DNA from: Bacteroidota bacterium | GTDB lineage: Bacteria; Bacteroidota; Ignavibacteria; Ignavibacteriales; Melioribacteraceae | NCBI GenBank assembly: GCA_021812745.1 | Contig: JAKAMS010000152.1 | Location: 1 to 6,369, forward strand | Direction: 5' to 3' | Length of the DNA: 6,369 nucleotides | In this document: positions 5,985-6,369 of the stretch, piece by piece | Numbering within the stretch: position 1 is the first letter of the stretch | Layout of the letters: every line of letters starts with the position of its first letter | Translations under genes and position numbers: made by a program | Notes under the pieces: model-generated | What the model was told of the DNA's origin: nothing | Database searches by the model: none | What the model saw: the letters and a program-made list of their open reading frames with translations, nothing else

Positions 5985-6369
5985 ATGATTACTGACCAAA
6001 TCAAGCGGTTAATAGAAAGGGTTATTAATGTTTTTGAAACGGGCACTCCTGCCGGTAAATATAGCCAGATTACTATTCTTGCTGACGGCAAAAACGGAAC
6101 TCGTCAGATTACATACGGACGCAGTCAGACTACGGAACAAGGCAATCTTGCAAAACTTATTGAGCTTTACATCCGCAACAATGGTCTCTTTGCGGAAAAA
6201 TTTTCTTCCTACATTGACAAAATTGGCAAGCAGCCGCTTACTGATAACAAAACTTTTAAAGACCTGCTTCGAACATCCGCAAATGAAGATGAAATTATGA
6301 GAAGAACGCAAGATGAATTCTTTGATTTGGTTTATTACAATCCCGCTTATGAATTCTTTACCAAGAACG
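5985..6369 (+). CDS. GH46 chitosanase-like protein (N-terminal part, runs off the window)
   Basis: The first 128 codons of a gene continuing past the right edge. The N-terminal region resembles family 46 glycoside hydrolases (chitosanases), which cleave beta-1,4 glucosamine polymers. A starting helix (DQIKRLIERVINVFETG) places a Glu at residue 18. It is followed by KYSQITILADGKNGTRQITYG, in which Asp34 lies just before the Gly-rich turn, then RSQTTEQGNLAKLIELY (46-62). Glu18 and Asp34 would be the proton donor and the second catalytic acid; in Streptomyces N174 chitosanase the pair is Glu22/Asp40, so the spacing here is 16 rather than 18. No signal peptide precedes it: there is no upstream in-frame ATG, and a stop lies in frame at 5916-5918. 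Export, if any, must be by another route, or the enzyme acts inside the cell or during lysis. Peptidoglycan-active or phage-lysin-like relatives are alternatives. Confidence 0.7.
   Translation, partial: MITDQIKRLIERVINVFETGTPAGKYSQITILADGKNGTRQITYGRSQTTEQGNLAKLIELYIRNNGLFAEKFSSYIDKIGKQPLTDNKTFKDLLRTSANEDEIMRRTQDEFFDLVYYNPAYEFFTKN

Noticed and set aside
6009..6311. 100-codon minus frame, and a 90-codon plus frame at 6028-6300
   Set aside because: Both overlap the chitosanase-like gene, which has a strong ribosome-binding site and recognisable family residues in its own frame.

Overview
The window is AT-rich bacterial DNA. It has short intergenic gaps, weak or absent Shine-Dalgarno sequences before most genes, and gene versions typical of the Bacteroidota/Chlorobiota/Ignavibacteriota (FCB) group: a ~550-residue S41 protease, a YbbR-repeat protein beside thymidylate kinase, and a DnaQ-UvrC-like fusion. 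An Ignavibacteria-like organism is my best guess, inferred from gene content and protein style and not from any search.

Layout. Positions 1-45 are probably the C-terminal tail of a gene lying mostly outside the window. Positions 115-333 look like the decayed remnant of a small STAS (anti-anti-sigma) domain gene with an in-frame stop. An AT-rich leader with one Bacteroidota-type promoter-like box (401-408) then precedes a tight plus-strand cluster. The cluster holds a YbbR-domain membrane protein (454-1365), thymidylate kinase tmk (1368-1982), a carboxy-terminal processing protease of family S41 (1995-3635) and a small zinc-ribbon protein with one membrane segment (3684-3974). The first three are 2 and 12 bases apart and are almost certainly co-transcribed; the fourth follows after 48 bases.

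Converging on this cluster from the minus strand, 23 bases away, is a 552-residue fusion protein (3998-5656). It carries a DEDDh 3'-5' exonuclease domain, then the N-terminal half of UvrC (GIY-YIG nuclease, four-cysteine cluster, UVR motif), and it lacks the UvrC RNase H-like and HhH parts. It should act in DNA repair. A 328-base divergent intergenic region (5657-5984) separates it from a plus-strand gene that runs off the right edge (5985-6369). That gene encodes a GH46 chitosanase-like protein with no signal peptide and the best ribosome-binding site in the window.

Functionally this is mostly a housekeeping region: envelope proteins (YbbR, S41 protease, small membrane zinc ribbon), dTTP synthesis (Tmk) and DNA repair (the fusion). 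The points that deserve a second look are the STAS remnant, the exonuclease/Cho-like fusion with its conserved putative Fe-S cysteines, the small membrane zinc ribbon, and the leaderless chitosanase-like enzyme. I see no CRISPR array, tRNA, rRNA, insertion sequence or clear prophage boundary.
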